This document shows positions 7,947-16,347 of a stretch of DNA of 64,000 nt, one piece after another. Below the pieces are notes generated by a model, which made no database searches, was not told the origin of the DNA, and saw only the letters and a list, made by a program, of their open reading frames with translations. The stretch's first letter is position 1. Every line of letters starts with the position of its first letter. Position numbers and translations under genes: made by a program. The DNA lies in NCBI RefSeq assembly GCF_019056395.1, contig NZ_CP077640.1:1-64000 (forward strand). Reading direction: 5' to 3'. Origin of the DNA: Terribacillus sp. DMT04 (GTDB lineage: Bacteria; Bacillota; Bacilli; Bacillales; Amphibacillaceae).

Positions 7947-8741
7947 TTAAGAAAATATCCTACCTTGGCTGATTGCTAAATGTAATGAACTTTTCGATTC
8001 TGTTGAACCATTGAGACCCATATACATAGCAGATTTTGCAATATCCGGATGTACTCCAGATATGACTATTTTTGTACCCATTATTTTCAGTGTTTCTGTA
8101 AGATTAGATATAAATCGGGAGGCGTCCTTGTTTAAGCTCTTCAATCCAGTTAAATCGACAAATATGTTGTCTAATTGTAGTTCGCCTACTTCGTGTGTAA
8201 TAGAGGTAATAATCTTCTCAGCACGAGCATTATTAATATGACCGAACAGAGGAACTAAGGCTGAATTTATACTTAAACGTATCAGTGGAGAACCTAGCGA
8301 TTCGATTACCTTCTCTTGCTCAAGCATGAAATCATTATATGCCTTAAAAGCACTAGTTGTGAGTCTACTAATAAATTGATCGAAAAAGAGAGTGATTAAA
8401 TTGCATATTCTAAGTCCTTGGTGAAAGCTCAATGCGTTTTCAGTGCAGAAAGATTCTACCAGATTTATATACAACCATTTTACTTCGCTTAGCTTACTTA
8501 CAATTTCTTCAATAGGAAAGTTAAAGTAATATAGGTCATTTAAATCTTTTGCCCTATCTTCAAGTATCTTAGTTGTAAGATCCTCTTCAGTATTAAATAC
8601 ATCACAGAATCTATCGTTAAAGTTTGATGGTTGTGTTTTATCCTTGATAAACAAATATTGGTCGATATCTTTAAACTTATTATTTACGTTAAAGTTGGTA
8701 TTTTGAACTAGATAGTTTCTGAAATGGGTGTAATGAACCAT
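7947..8741 (-). CDS. RsbR-like protein with C-terminal STAS domain
   Basis: The start at 8741 is chosen because TAGGAG precedes that ATG; the frame upstream has no ribosome binding site. The product is 264 aa. The C-terminal 115 residues form a STAS domain: IRLSINSALVPLFGHINNAR, then NIFVDLTGLKSLNKDASRFI and GTKIVISGVHPDIAKS. The N-terminal part is helical and may be the globin-like sensor found in RsbR paralogues. RsbR proteins scaffold the stressosome that controls SigB through RsbT. In canonical members the sites phosphorylated are Thr residues; here DLTGLKSLNKDAS offers candidates. No rsbS or rsbT is nearby, so it would act with chromosomal partners. Confidence 0.75.
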   Translation of the reverse strand: MVHYTHFRNYLVQNTNFNVNNKFKDIDQYLFIKDKTQPSNFNDRFCDVFNTEEDLTTKILEDRAKDLNDLYYFNFPIEEIVSKLSEVKWLYINLVESFCTENALSFHQGLRICNLITLFFDQFISRLTTSAFKAYNDFMLEQEKVIESLGSPLIRLSINSALVPLFGHINNARAEKIITSITHEVGELQLDNIFVDLTGLKSLNKDASRFISNLTETLKIMGTKIVISGVHPDIAKSAMYMGLNGSTESKSSLHLAISQGRIFS

Positions 8742-8831
8742 ATAAACTCCTATAATAATATGACATAGTATTCCCTCTACCCTATTTTGCATGCGAAGTA
8801 ACTTGTTTAATGATCTTTATATTAATAATAC

Positions 8832-8987
8832 AAAAAAAGACACCTACTTTACTGAGTGTAAACGGTAATGGACAGGTTACAATCGCAGAAGCAAAAACTG
8901 CAGGGTTCAGTATGCCCAATAACAAGTGAACATTGGTTGTACAAGTATATGAGGGATAATGATCACGACGGTATGGTAGGCGAGTAA
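8832..8987 (+). pseudogene. Remnant of an Excalibur calcium-binding protein
   Basis: Successive frames read CK, then NGNGQVTIAEAKTAGFSMP, then HWLYKYMRDNDHDGMVGE and a stop. This matches the EF-hand-like Excalibur domain (DxDxDG) of secreted Bacillus proteins. There are at least two frame changes and no start region. A shorter remnant (HWLYKYMQDNDNDGMVGE-like) lies at 25673-25730 within the duplicated block. Confidence 0.65.
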
Positions 8988-9132
8988 ACCGCTATTTAAT
9001 AGAGATAACAAAAAGGACTAATCACTGCTTCAGCGATTAGTCCTTTTTACTTCTTTAAAGCCCACATTTTGATCAGTCGCTAAATGGGTTTGCGACCCCT
9101 CCTTATAACCTGTCAGTAGGGGTAACGGCTCC
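8929..9132 (+). repeat. 204-bp dispersed duplication, copy 1
   Basis: Roughly 88% identical by eye to 25672-25876 in the same orientation. It comprises the tail of an Excalibur-type gene, its terminator (9010-9048), and about 80 bases of conserved sequence ending ACGGCTCC. On the minus strand, copy 2 of the conserved 3' part encodes a short basic frame (RGRKPIKRLIKMW), interrupted by TAG in this copy. Confidence 0.85.
9010..9048 (+). terminator. Rho-independent terminator inside the duplicated block
   Basis: AAAAAGGACTAATC pairs with GATTAGTCCTTTTT around an 11-base loop. The identical hairpin is at 25755-25793. Confidence 0.9.
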
Positions 9133-9222
9133 AAGCGCGTTTTTTTTGCTCTATCATCTAGAACGAGGCACCATTAATTAGTGTAAGGTGCGAGCTCATC
9201 TGGAAAGGAATTTTGAATAGAA

Positions 9223-9339
9223 TTAGTAACCATATCCGCCGCCAACATAAGAAGTACCTACAATAATAAGTAGGATGAAAAGTACAACAAGCAATGCAAA
9301 TCCTGCACTCATACCGTATCCACCTTCGTAGCTGCTCAT
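9223..9339 (-). CDS. YjcZ-family small sporulation protein
   Basis: A 38-aa protein with AAGGAGGG before ATG. It starts [20 protein letters not shown], continues with a hydrophobic helix ([12 protein letters not shown]) and ends GGGYGY. This is the pattern of the YjcZ family of tiny membrane proteins in Bacillaceae; one member, SscA, is needed for spore coat assembly in Bacillus subtilis. It probably acts in the sporulating cell. The next gene on the same strand upstream is a broken coat-like gene. Confidence 0.85.
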   Translation of the reverse strand: MSSYEGGYGMSAGFALLVVLFILLIIVGTSYVGGGYGY

Positions 9340-9402
9340 ATAAACCCTCCTTATATTTTATGCATTAATATTATTACTTGCCATGGACAAGCGTGGAATT
9401 AA

Positions 9403-9596
9403 TCAACAAAAGAAATTTCGCCTATGATGTACTACTTCCGTTCTGTAAATGGGTTTCACAATGTATCTTGGTACATCTATTACATTTATTCGTCTAACGT
9501 GGACAACTGGGCGAATGATTGGTTGGACTCGTTTAACATATTCATTTCTAACACGATTTTCTGGAGGACAAAAATTGGTCTTCTTGTGTGAAACAC
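9403..9596 (-). pseudogene. CotD-like spore coat protein with a frameshift
   Basis: From GTG at 9596 (AAGGGGGTGA upstream) the frame reads MFHTRRPIF and then leaves the reading frame. The next frame continues CPPENRVRNEYVKRVQPIIR, PVVHVRRINVIDVPRYI and ends VVHHRRNFFC. One missing T in a T-run near 9570 explains the shift, and adding it gives exactly 64 aa. The CPPE...HP-type, Val/Arg/His-rich sequence resembles CotD-family inner coat proteins. A sequencing error is possible. Confidence 0.6.
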
Positions 9597-9880
9597 TTTT
9601 AATTCACCCCCTTAATACTTATATTAGATGGATAATATGTACATTTTGAAACGAACAAATGGTGATTCTACTTGAATAATAGGTTTATTAACTAGAATTA
9701 AGGCAAAAAAATAATAAGATGCTTTCTTTAGTAAAATAAATCACACAAGGTAATTAGGAAGATAAAGAGGGTAAAATAACCTAGTTATATGCGAATAATT
9801 TCGCCGGATGCAAAATTATTTAGAAGGTCTTAGTTTGCTGTATATGCATAAAAAGGTTTGTATAGACCCACTCGATTTAG

Positions 9881-9911
9881 CCTTGTTAAGCTATCTAGGT
9901 ACTTAACAAGG
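9881..9911 (+). promoter_or_regulatory. Inverted repeat overlapping the ribosome binding site of the CDF gene
   Basis: CCTTGTTAAG and CTTAACAAGG are a perfect 10-base inverted repeat around 11 bases. The right arm overlaps the AAGGAGG (9908-9914) of the exporter at 9922. In RNA the hairpin would hide part of the ribosome binding site; in DNA it could be an operator. No yybP-ykoY riboswitch consensus was recognised. Confidence 0.5.
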
Positions 9912-9921
9912 AGGAACAATA

Positions 9922-10815
9922 ATGGTTGTAGATGAAAAAGTAAGAAACCTGAAATTAGGTGAAAGGGCAGCCTATCTGAGCATTGTTGCCTATATATTTA
10001 TGTCAGTTTTGAAATTGTATATTGGTTACACAAGTGACTCACAAGCTCTGCGAGCAGACGGATTGAACAACACCACTGATATTATTGCCTCAATTGCAGT
10101 ATTAGTCGGGTTGAAAATTGCCCAACGACCGGTAGACAAAAATCACCCTTATGGACATTGGCGTGCTGAAACTGTTGCTTCTATGGTTGCGTCATTTATT
10201 ATGATGGCTGTGGGACTGCAAGTATTGTTCGAGGCGGTGACTTCCATATTTGAACCACATCAAGAAGCTCCGGACTTAATCGCAGGTTATACAGGAATTT
10301 TTGGTGCGATCTTCATGGGAGGGGTTTATTGGTACAATAATCGACTTTTTAAGAAAATCAACAGTCAGGCTGTCCGAGCAGCTGCAAAAGATAACTTGTC
10401 TGATGCACTAGTAAGTATCGGAACAGTAGTCGGTATTTTTGGCTCCCAATTAAATATGCCATGGCTAGATCCAGTGGCAGCTGTAATGGTAGGGATTATG
10501 ATATGTAAAACTGCTTGGGATATTTTCCGGGATGCTTCTCATCAGCTAACAGACGGGATAGATGAAGGTTTATTAATGGATTACACGGCTACTATCGAAA
10601 GTACTAGGGTTGTAAAATCAATTAAGACTTTAAAAGCCCGAACATATGGCAATAATGTTGTGATAGATACGGAAATCAGAGTGTCACCTGATCTTGATAT
10701 CTATAATGCACACGAAATTGCAGATAGAGTAGAATCTGAGTTAATTAAAAAACATGAGGTGTACAACGTTCATGTACATGTAGAACCTGATGAACAACTG
10801 AGCAGAATGGAATAA
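9922..10815 (+). CDS. Cation diffusion facilitator, probable Mn(II) exporter
   Basis: A 297-aa CDF-family efflux protein with six predicted membrane helices and a C-terminal cytosolic ferredoxin-like domain (about 210-297, ending VHVHVEPDE). Helix 2 carries ADGLNNTTD (N49, D53) and helix 5 carries DNLSDALVS (D157, D161). Zinc exporters have HxxxD in helix 5; the DxxxD seen here is typical of the manganese-exporting branch (MntE; MneP/MneS in B. subtilis). It would export Mn(II) using the proton gradient. AAGGAGG precedes ATG and an inverted repeat covers that site. The metal is an inference from the motif. Confidence 0.85.
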   Translation: MVVDEKVRNLKLGERAAYLSIVAYIFMSVLKLYIGYTSDSQALRADGLNNTTDIIASIAVLVGLKIAQRPVDKNHPYGHWRAETVASMVASFIMMAVGLQVLFEAVTSIFEPHQEAPDLIAGYTGIFGAIFMGGVYWYNNRLFKKINSQAVRAAAKDNLSDALVSIGTVVGIFGSQLNMPWLDPVAAVMVGIMICKTAWDIFRDASHQLTDGIDEGLLMDYTATIESTRVVKSIKTLKARTYGNNVVIDTEIRVSPDLDIYNAHEIADRVESELIKKHEVYNVHVHVEPDEQLSRME

Positions 10816-10899
10816 TTCTAAGAACCTGATTGAAGAGTGGGCAATAACACTTTTCTTTTCCTTGCATAAAATGCTACGGAAAGAAAGGGAGGGTAAAGT

Positions 10900-11451
10900 A
10901 TGTTTAATCAACCTTATAACCATTTAGGTCCATATTTTAATGGATATAACCATAATGAAACACAACAGGATTACAGGTATTTTCAAAATCAAGTGATACC
11001 TCAAGAGGGAAACAACCATCCTCATTATACACGCGAACAGATGTATTTTCGCGATCACGGCGGACAACCATTTGTAGTCGATATCAATGTAGCTTCGAAA
11101 CGCAACAATAATTATAGAAATGCTATATGGACAGGGGAACATTTACAAGTGACTCTTATGAGCATAAATCCAGGAGAAGATATAGGACTTGAAGTTCATC
11201 CCAATGTGGATCAGTTTCTCCGTATTGAACAAGGTCAAGGCTTTGTTCAAATGGGGAGTAGCAGAAACAATCTTAACTTCCAAAGAAATGCTAAGGACGA
11301 CGACGCAATTATAGTCCCAGCCGGTACGTGGCATAATGTAACTAACACTGGAAGTATACCATTAAAACTGTATTCTATTTACGCTCCACCAAATCACCCA
11401 TTCGGTACTGTACATCACACCAAAGCACAAGCAATGCACATGGAAAGATGA
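10900..11451 (+). CDS. Cupin-domain protein
   Basis: A 183-aa protein with GGGAGGG before ATG. The first 45 residues are Asn/Gln/Tyr/His-rich and look disordered, like coat-protein tails. The cupin follows: motif 1 around GEDIGLEVHPNVDQFLRIEQ (His100, Glu/Asp in the following turn) and motif 2 PAGTWHNVTNTG (His145). This double-stranded beta-helix resembles mannose-6-phosphate isomerase-type cupins of Bacillus. The low-complexity N terminus and the neighbouring coat-type genes suggest a spore surface role, but no substrate can be inferred. Confidence 0.8.
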   Translation: MFNQPYNHLGPYFNGYNHNETQQDYRYFQNQVIPQEGNNHPHYTREQMYFRDHGGQPFVVDINVASKRNNNYRNAIWTGEHLQVTLMSINPGEDIGLEVHPNVDQFLRIEQGQGFVQMGSSRNNLNFQRNAKDDDAIIVPAGTWHNVTNTGSIPLKLYSIYAPPNHPFGTVHHTKAQAMHMER

Positions 11452-11470
11452 ATCAAGTCATTTAAGCTTA

Positions 11471-11503
11471 AACCAGCATTAGGTTTTTCTAGTGCTGGTT
11501 TTT
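11471..11503 (+). terminator. Rho-independent terminator
   Basis: ACCAGCA-TAG pairs with CTA-TGCTGGT, followed by T5. Ends the cupin gene. Confidence 0.85.
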
Positions 11504-11587
11504 AGTATTAACTATACCTAACGAAGGAAAGCCAACAATTCAGTAGCCTTAATAATATAGATACATAAAAAGATTCCAGCATTAATT

Positions 11588-12703
11588 TTATTTTTTGTAA
11601 ATACCTCTCGTTCTAACTTTCACTTCTATATCAGCGTGCATCTGAACTTTACGGAAATCTTCTTTCCAATTTAATTGTTTCCATATGTCATTATGAAAAG
11701 CGTGTAAAGTCCTTCCCACGCCAAAAATATCTCCATTGGCTTCTTTAGTTAGTTCAAAAATTTCCTCGGCTTGATGTGTGAGACTTTCTTCAAGCTCTTT
11801 TTTAACCTTTGGGATATCATCTAATGTAAAGTCATCAGCAGGATATTCCTCAATATCTACAATCAACTTTGTATTGAAGTAAACATGAATATTTTTTCCA
11901 TTCGGTGGTACTTTCATAGAGGCCTTTAATTTTTCAACAAATATTGTTGTGTAGTTTTTAGGGTTTTGAGATTCGTTATCCCTTATCTTAGCGGTAATTA
12001 GAGCTCTATCTCCTTTTATTCCCCGCATTAATAAAGAAAGCGTACAAAGTCTCGGGGGAATATCGACACCAGAATATTTATTATCTGAAAATATAGCCAT
12101 GCCTTCATAAGAAACTTCATCATTTTTCTCCGTTTTTTTAAGTATTGGAGTAACAAAATCAATACCTGATTCGTAAATATACTTATTTATTGTATCTACA
12201 TTTACTTCCTCCAATTCAGTGGTATTTACTAATGACTCCAAAATGCCCTCAACATACTCTGATTTTTCTACTTCGGATTTTGGTGCAGTGCTTATTAGTT
12301 TGGCAGCATCCCCTCTAACTAATCCAAGTACTGCATCTAAATGCATGCGTGGATCTCGATAGAATGCATCAAGGTAAGGATATATATTTTGTTTAGCTAA
12401 CTTCTCACTAAACAGAACAACATCTAATTGAGATGGACCATATGTATTCCTTAATTTATTATCCAGATTTTTTCTTGCCTCGGATGGTGTGTTTCCGTTA
12501 GCTGAATAGATAAATGCTGGTGAAGGTTGTGTGGGTCCCGAACCACTTTTTTGTATGTTAGGAATTAAAATGGAATTTTTGTATCTACCATGAACTATGT
12601 CGTATGCAGCTAAAATGCCAAGTTGAACATCTTTCATTGGTCTGGCATCCCAGCAACCACACAACATTACTAGAAGTATAAAAATTATGATTACCTTCTG
12701 CAT
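11588..12703 (-). CDS. Ger(x)C-family spore germination lipoprotein
   Basis: The start is set at 12703 (ATG after AAAGAGGGATACAA), which gives 371 aa beginning with a lipoprotein signal and lipobox LCGC. The frame extends a further 39 codons upstream without a ribosome binding site. Family marks are CWDARPMKDVQLGILAAYD at the mature start and YRDPRMHLDAVLGLVRGDA. These proteins are the C subunits of GerA-type nutrient receptors in the spore inner membrane. The usual A and B partners are not adjacent, so this is an orphan C subunit or part of a split set. Confidence 0.85.
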   Translation of the reverse strand: MQKVIIIFILLVMLCGCWDARPMKDVQLGILAAYDIVHGRYKNSILIPNIQKSGSGPTQPSPAFIYSANGNTPSEARKNLDNKLRNTYGPSQLDVVLFSEKLAKQNIYPYLDAFYRDPRMHLDAVLGLVRGDAAKLISTAPKSEVEKSEYVEGILESLVNTTELEEVNVDTINKYIYESGIDFVTPILKKTEKNDEVSYEGMAIFSDNKYSGVDIPPRLCTLSLLMRGIKGDRALITAKIRDNESQNPKNYTTIFVEKLKASMKVPPNGKNIHVYFNTKLIVDIEEYPADDFTLDDIPKVKKELEESLTHQAEEIFELTKEANGDIFGVGRTLHAFHNDIWKQLNWKEDFRKVQMHADIEVKVRTRGIYKK

Positions 12704-12867
12704 TTGTATCCCTCTTTTTAGAAATGAGTTGCTCACAAGTAGTGTATACAGGTAGTATGCGCAAAGCTTGAAAGACATATAAAAGAAAATAATCATCCTT
12801 ATTTGGGAAAGACTAAACAAGATATTTGCTTAGGAAAGTAAGGATTAAGTAAGAAGGGTGAGTAGGT

Positions 12868-13596
12868 GTGAAGTTGGCGTATCTTAGTAAATCAGTAATT
12901 ATGTCAATAACAGTAGTGATTTTATTAGGGTTTCAACATGGACAGCTAAATAAAGAGGAATATGAAAAGTCAGGGGAAATCACCTGGGAAGTGCAGACAA
13001 AGAAAAAAGTTATTGCATTGACATTTGACGATGGTCCGAATGGGACCTACACTAATCAAGTATTGGATGTGTTAAAAGAGAACAATGCGAAAGCCACTTT
13101 TTTTGTGATCGGGGAAAATGTTAAGAGAGACTCCAGAACGTTGATAAGAACACATACTGAAGGACATGAAATTGGGAATCACACATTCACACATCCAAAA
13201 TTACAGAATATTGACTTGATTAGTGTAGAAAAAGAAATAAAACAAACTGACGATATTGTGATGAAATATATAGCACAAAAACCTCTATACTTTCGTCCAG
13301 TTGGAGGATATTACAATGAAGAAATTGTAAAAGCAGCAGTAGATACGAATCATAAGATAATACTGTGGTCACAGGACACAAGAGACTGGAATCACGAATC
13401 GGCGGATCATATTTACAAGCAGGTAATGGATAATATTCACCCAGGAGTTATTATTCTTTTACATGATGGTGGTGGAGATAGAACCGAGACAGTTCAAGCG
13501 ATCAAAAGGTTAATTCCGGCTTTAAAAAAGAAAGGATACGCATTATTAACGATTTCAGAATTGAAAAATCTAGCCAATGATAAGAGCCCTTCATAA
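12868..13596 (+). CDS. Polysaccharide deacetylase (PdaA/PdaB-like)
   Basis: A 242-aa NodB-homology enzyme from GTG with AAGGGTGAG upstream. One N-terminal hydrophobic segment (about 8-22) serves as a signal or anchor. Motif 1 is TFDDGP (Asp54, Asp55); motif 2 is NHTFTHP (His106, His110) for the metal; motif 3 is RPVGGYYNE, where the family consensus is RPPxG; then DTRDW and LLHDGG. It should remove N-acetyl groups from peptidoglycan or another amino-sugar polymer outside the membrane. In Bacillus such enzymes act in spore cortex and germination. Confidence 0.85.
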   Translation: MKLAYLSKSVIMSITVVILLGFQHGQLNKEEYEKSGEITWEVQTKKKVIALTFDDGPNGTYTNQVLDVLKENNAKATFFVIGENVKRDSRTLIRTHTEGHEIGNHTFTHPKLQNIDLISVEKEIKQTDDIVMKYIAQKPLYFRPVGGYYNEEIVKAAVDTNHKIILWSQDTRDWNHESADHIYKQVMDNIHPGVIILLHDGGGDRTETVQAIKRLIPALKKKGYALLTISELKNLANDKSPS

Positions 13597-13613
13597 TGAA
13601 GGGCTCTTATCAT
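13580..13613. terminator. Bidirectional terminator overlapping a stop codon
   Basis: ATAAGAGCCCTTCA pairs with TGAAGGGCTCTTAT; the stop codon of the deacetylase gene lies in the loop. It also faces the minus-strand gene at 13658. Confidence 0.85.
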
Positions 13614-13657
13614 TTCTGGAATATTTGCGTCAATTGTAAACAATAATCGCGTACTCA

Positions 13658-13807
13658 TTATACAACTTCATCAGGATCTACAAAAGCGTAGTTGTTATAT
13701 GCAAAATAAAATGCGAGTATTGCCCCACCAAATAAAATGCCGGTTCCAATTAATGAAAGTATACTTAAAAGCAAGCTTCTTTGCTCTGATGTTAACTCTC
13801 CGCCCAT
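13658..13807 (-). CDS. Small single-pass membrane protein
   Basis: A 49-aa protein with GGAGG upstream of ATG. It starts MGGELTSEQRSLLLSILS, has one long hydrophobic helix (about 12-36, with GTGILFGGAILAFYF) and ends NNYAFVDPDEVV. It is the last gene of a short minus-strand group with two Tyr/Gly-rich coat-like proteins, so a sporulation role is plausible. Family not recognised. Confidence 0.65.
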   Translation of the reverse strand: MGGELTSEQRSLLLSILSLIGTGILFGGAILAFYFAYNNYAFVDPDEVV

Positions 13808-13832
13808 TTATAATTACCTCCATTATCATGCT

Positions 13833-14072
13833 TTAATAGTACCCGTACCACATATAATGAGAAGGGTATCCAGCACCATATGGAGTATAGTTAGTTTCAT
13901 ATTGATTATACGGTTGGGAATAGCTCGAGCCAAATTGATTATAGTGAAATAGGTGATTTGGGAAGAAGGCGCCTGCACTTCCGGATAGAACCGGAATGAT
14001 TATTGCATCCCTGTGTTCAAAAGGATTCAGATATTGATTATAGGCATTAACATAAGGGTGATGATCGATCAT
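13833..14072 (-). CDS. Tyr/Asn/Pro-rich small protein, coat-like
   Basis: A 79-aa protein with AAGGTGAGA before ATG. The centre holds a short hydrophobic stretch (AIIIPVLSGSAGAFF); the C terminus is Tyr/Pro/Gly-rich (QPYNQYETNYTPYGAGYP). Such composition is typical of spore coat or exosporium proteins. It follows the Gly-rich gene by 11 bases and is probably in the same transcript. Identity uncertain. Confidence 0.6.
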   Translation of the reverse strand: MIDHHPYVNAYNQYLNPFEHRDAIIIPVLSGSAGAFFPNHLFHYNQFGSSYSQPYNQYETNYTPYGAGYPSHYMWYGYY

Positions 14073-14083
14073 CGATTCTCACC

Positions 14084-14536
14084 TTAGTATGGATAGCCGT
14101 AGCCGTAGCCGTAGCCGTAAGGATACCCGTACCCATAAGGATATCCATACCCACCATAGTAAGGACTATACAGGGTGCTTGCTAATGCGCCGCCTATTAA
14201 TCCACCCACAAAAGGTGCACCGAACCCATACCCGCCATAAAACGGTCTACCAAACCCAAATCCAGGTCGCCCGAAACCAAATCCTGGCCTTCCAAATCCA
14301 AATCCTGGTCGTCCAAAACCAGGTCGCCCGAATCCAAATCCAGGTCTACCAAACCCACCGAATCCAATGCGTCGTACATCTTCAGGCTCTACCACTTGAT
14401 GGGTCTGATCGTATCCATAGGTTTCTGGATTATTTAACACCTCTGACTGGTTATTCCACGTTTGATATTCATAATGCTCAGGACTATTTGATACCTCTGC
14501 CAGATCATTCCATGTTTGATATTCATAATTGGTCAT
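14084..14536 (-). CDS. Gly/Phe/Tyr-rich repeat protein, probable spore coat or surface protein
   Basis: A 150-aa protein. The N terminus has two copies of YEYQTWN(D/N)xxEV (residues about 4-35). From residue 58 it is built of (G)FGRPGFGFGRPG repeats, followed by GYGYPYGYGYPYG repeats to the end, with a short GAPFVGGLIGGALAST stretch between. Low-complexity proteins of this kind are found in Bacillus coats. The plus-strand frame across the same bases is its antisense shadow. It heads a three-gene minus-strand group. Confidence 0.7.
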   Translation of the reverse strand: MTNYEYQTWNDLAEVSNSPEHYEYQTWNNQSEVLNNPETYGYDQTHQVVEPEDVRRIGFGGFGRPGFGFGRPGFGRPGFGFGRPGFGFGRPGFGFGRPFYGGYGFGAPFVGGLIGGALASTLYSPYYGGYGYPYGYGYPYGYGYGYGYPY

Positions 14537-14612
14537 TTTTAATCCCCTTTCCTTTATGGTTTAATGTATGCCTAATGAATATTGGGGATTGAACACATGC
14601 CTATTTATCATT

Positions 14613-14640
14613 AAAAATACGCCTATTTTAGGCGTATTTT
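14613..14640 (-). terminator. Terminator after the flavohemoglobin remnant
   Basis: AAATACGCCT pairs with AGGCGTATTT, with T-runs both ways. A closely related hairpin lies at 16003-16031 on the other side of the same pseudogene. Confidence 0.8.
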
Positions 14641-14696
14641 GATTAATGGATAAGAAATAAGTGGTGCTCTTAATTGAACAACTTATTCCATAACAC

Positions 14697-15901
14697 TTAT
14701 TCATCTAGAATGGCGATGGGATTGAATACTTCGTAGTTAATTTGTTCTGCTGGTATACTTAGTTGTTCTAAGATATGGTTAATAGCTTGCATAAATGGTA
14801 TCGAACTACAAAAATAAATCTCAGTATCCTTTAAATAAGGGATAGACTTAAGCAAATCTGTGTCAATAAACCCTTCTTTTTCTAAGTTGTGCTCGAATTG
14901 ATCTTGTTGCGACGGCATGCTGTAACATATAACCTTATCAACGTTTGAATTTTGGGTTGCTATCTCCTCGATGTGATCCTTGAATGCTTGTATTTTACTA
15001 TTAGCAGCAGCATGAACGAAGGTAACCTGACGATGATCCTTATTTTTAATTAAGCTATTAAGCATGCTCATAATTGGAGTAATACCGTTTCCTCCGCTAA
15101 TGAATACAGTGGAACGATCATTCTCCTTCAGTACAAAGTCACCCGCCGGTGCTGAAAAAAACAAGGTAACATCTTTAGAAGATTCTTTATGGAGATAATT
15201 AGATACGATTCCAGGGGGACCATCTTCATTTGAATCCACGCGTTTTACACTTATGTGATAATATTTACTATTCGGAGCATCAGAAATATTGCAATGCCGA
15301 ACATGGGTATATTGTTCTCCCGGGATTTTAGCTTTTATCGTTAAATACTGTCCCGGCTTATACGTGGCTATCTCTTTCCCGTCTTTTGGTTTTAAGTAGA
15401 ATGAAGTGACTTTTTCGGTTTCTTTTACACTTTTATCTATGTAGAATTCTCTATAACCGCTCTATCCTCCAATTTGCTTCACTGTTTCATCATATAACTT
15501 CTTTTCTAAGCTGATTAATGTATTTGATATATATCCGTACGCTTTTCCCCAAGCATCAATGATTTCATCTGTAGCTGCATGACCCAAAACTTCTTTTACT
15601 GCTTGGAGAAGAGTTTCTCCAACAACAGGGTATTGATCAGGCATGATACCGATTGCTCGATGTTTATGACATATTCTTTCAATTACTGGATTAAGTTCAC
15701 TAAGATCTGTAATATGCATACTGCATATCCTAACGCTTCCTGTTGAAGATCTCTTTTTTGATTAGTCTGATTAAAGATGTTATATAATTCAGGAGCCTTA
15801 TCAAATAAGAGTCTATAAAACGTTACTCCTATCTGTTTGCTGTTTTCTTTTAATACGGGAGCTGTAGTTTTAACAATTTTGATGGTTTCATTGTCTAAAA
15901 T
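14697..15901 (-). pseudogene. hmp: Flavohemoglobin (nitric oxide dioxygenase), disrupted
   Basis: Assembled on the minus strand, the pieces give a full flavohemoglobin. The globin starts LDNETIKIVKTTAPVLKENS after AGGAG, but the start codon is ATT in place of ATG (15899-15901). Near 15720 the frame shifts after LGYAV and resumes at HITDLSELNPVI, with roughly ten bases missing. At 15462-15464 TAG replaces the expected Trp codon after KQIGG; the same frame then continues through the FAD-binding part (HVRHCNISDAP-like) and the NAD-binding part (STVFISGGNGITPIMSML) to a normal end. The intact enzyme detoxifies nitric oxide. With three separate lesions it is almost certainly inactive. Confidence 0.88.
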
Positions 15902-16002
15902 AAGTATTTACTCCTCGTTTCTTAAAATGTACATTAAGTTTTCCAAATAGTATAAACGTATACAAGGGAATCCACATAGGAGAATTGAAGGATTAAATAT
16001 CT

Positions 16003-16031
16003 AAAAATGCGCCCTATATTAGGCGCACTTT
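16003..16031. terminator. Hairpin terminator
   Basis: TGCGCC pairs with GGCGCA around CTATATTA, with A-run and T-run flanks. On the minus strand it can end the transcript of the gene at 16348; it resembles 14613-14640. Confidence 0.65.
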
Positions 16032-16066
16032 TCTGTAGTATTTTGAAAGGAAAGGTAAGGTATCAT

Positions 16067-16324
16067 ATGCAACATTTATGTGAGGAGTTAACGATTAAAT
16101 CAATACCTTATTGTTATAGACAAAATTCAAGTAAAGGACTAAAATATTTCAATCCTATAGAGGCATATACCCTGTCCGAGATTGAAAATCAGCATATAGT
16201 ATCTTATATCCATCGAGAATCACAGTTATGTTTCTCTGGGTACCCCTTTTCAAGCTTTATTATTGGTCATGATAAAGCTAGGACTCCTCCAGTTATGGAA
16301 AGGAGTCCTTTACAATTCGAATAA
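16067..16324 (+). CDS. Doubtful 85-aa hypothetical protein
   Basis: From ATG at 16067 (AAAGGTAAGG upstream) a frame of 85 aa opens with MQHLCEELTIKSIPYCYRQN. Its last codons run through a hairpin (AGGACTCC/GGAGTCCT, 16279-16312), which suggests the original stop was lost or that the frame is chance. An in-frame extension to 16007 has no ribosome binding site. No family recognised. Confidence 0.35.
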   Translation: MQHLCEELTIKSIPYCYRQNSSKGLKYFNPIEAYTLSEIENQHIVSYIHRESQLCFSGYPFSSFIIGHDKARTPPVMERSPLQFE

Positions 16325-16347
16325 ACAGTAATCTATATATTTATTTT

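Noticed and set aside
9050-9132. Possible cyclic di-GMP-type riboswitch in the duplicated block
   Set aside because: Conserved GC-rich pieces looked suggestive, but the known consensus could not be matched and the copies lie downstream of terminators with no gene after them.
9449-9649. Plus-strand frame of 66 aa
   Set aside because: It is antisense to the CotD-like remnant, which has a good ribosome binding site and recognisable composition.
14089-14592. Plus-strand frame of 167 aa rich in Arg/Ser/Gln
   Set aside because: Antisense shadow of the Gly/Tyr repeat gene; repeat codons keep several frames open.
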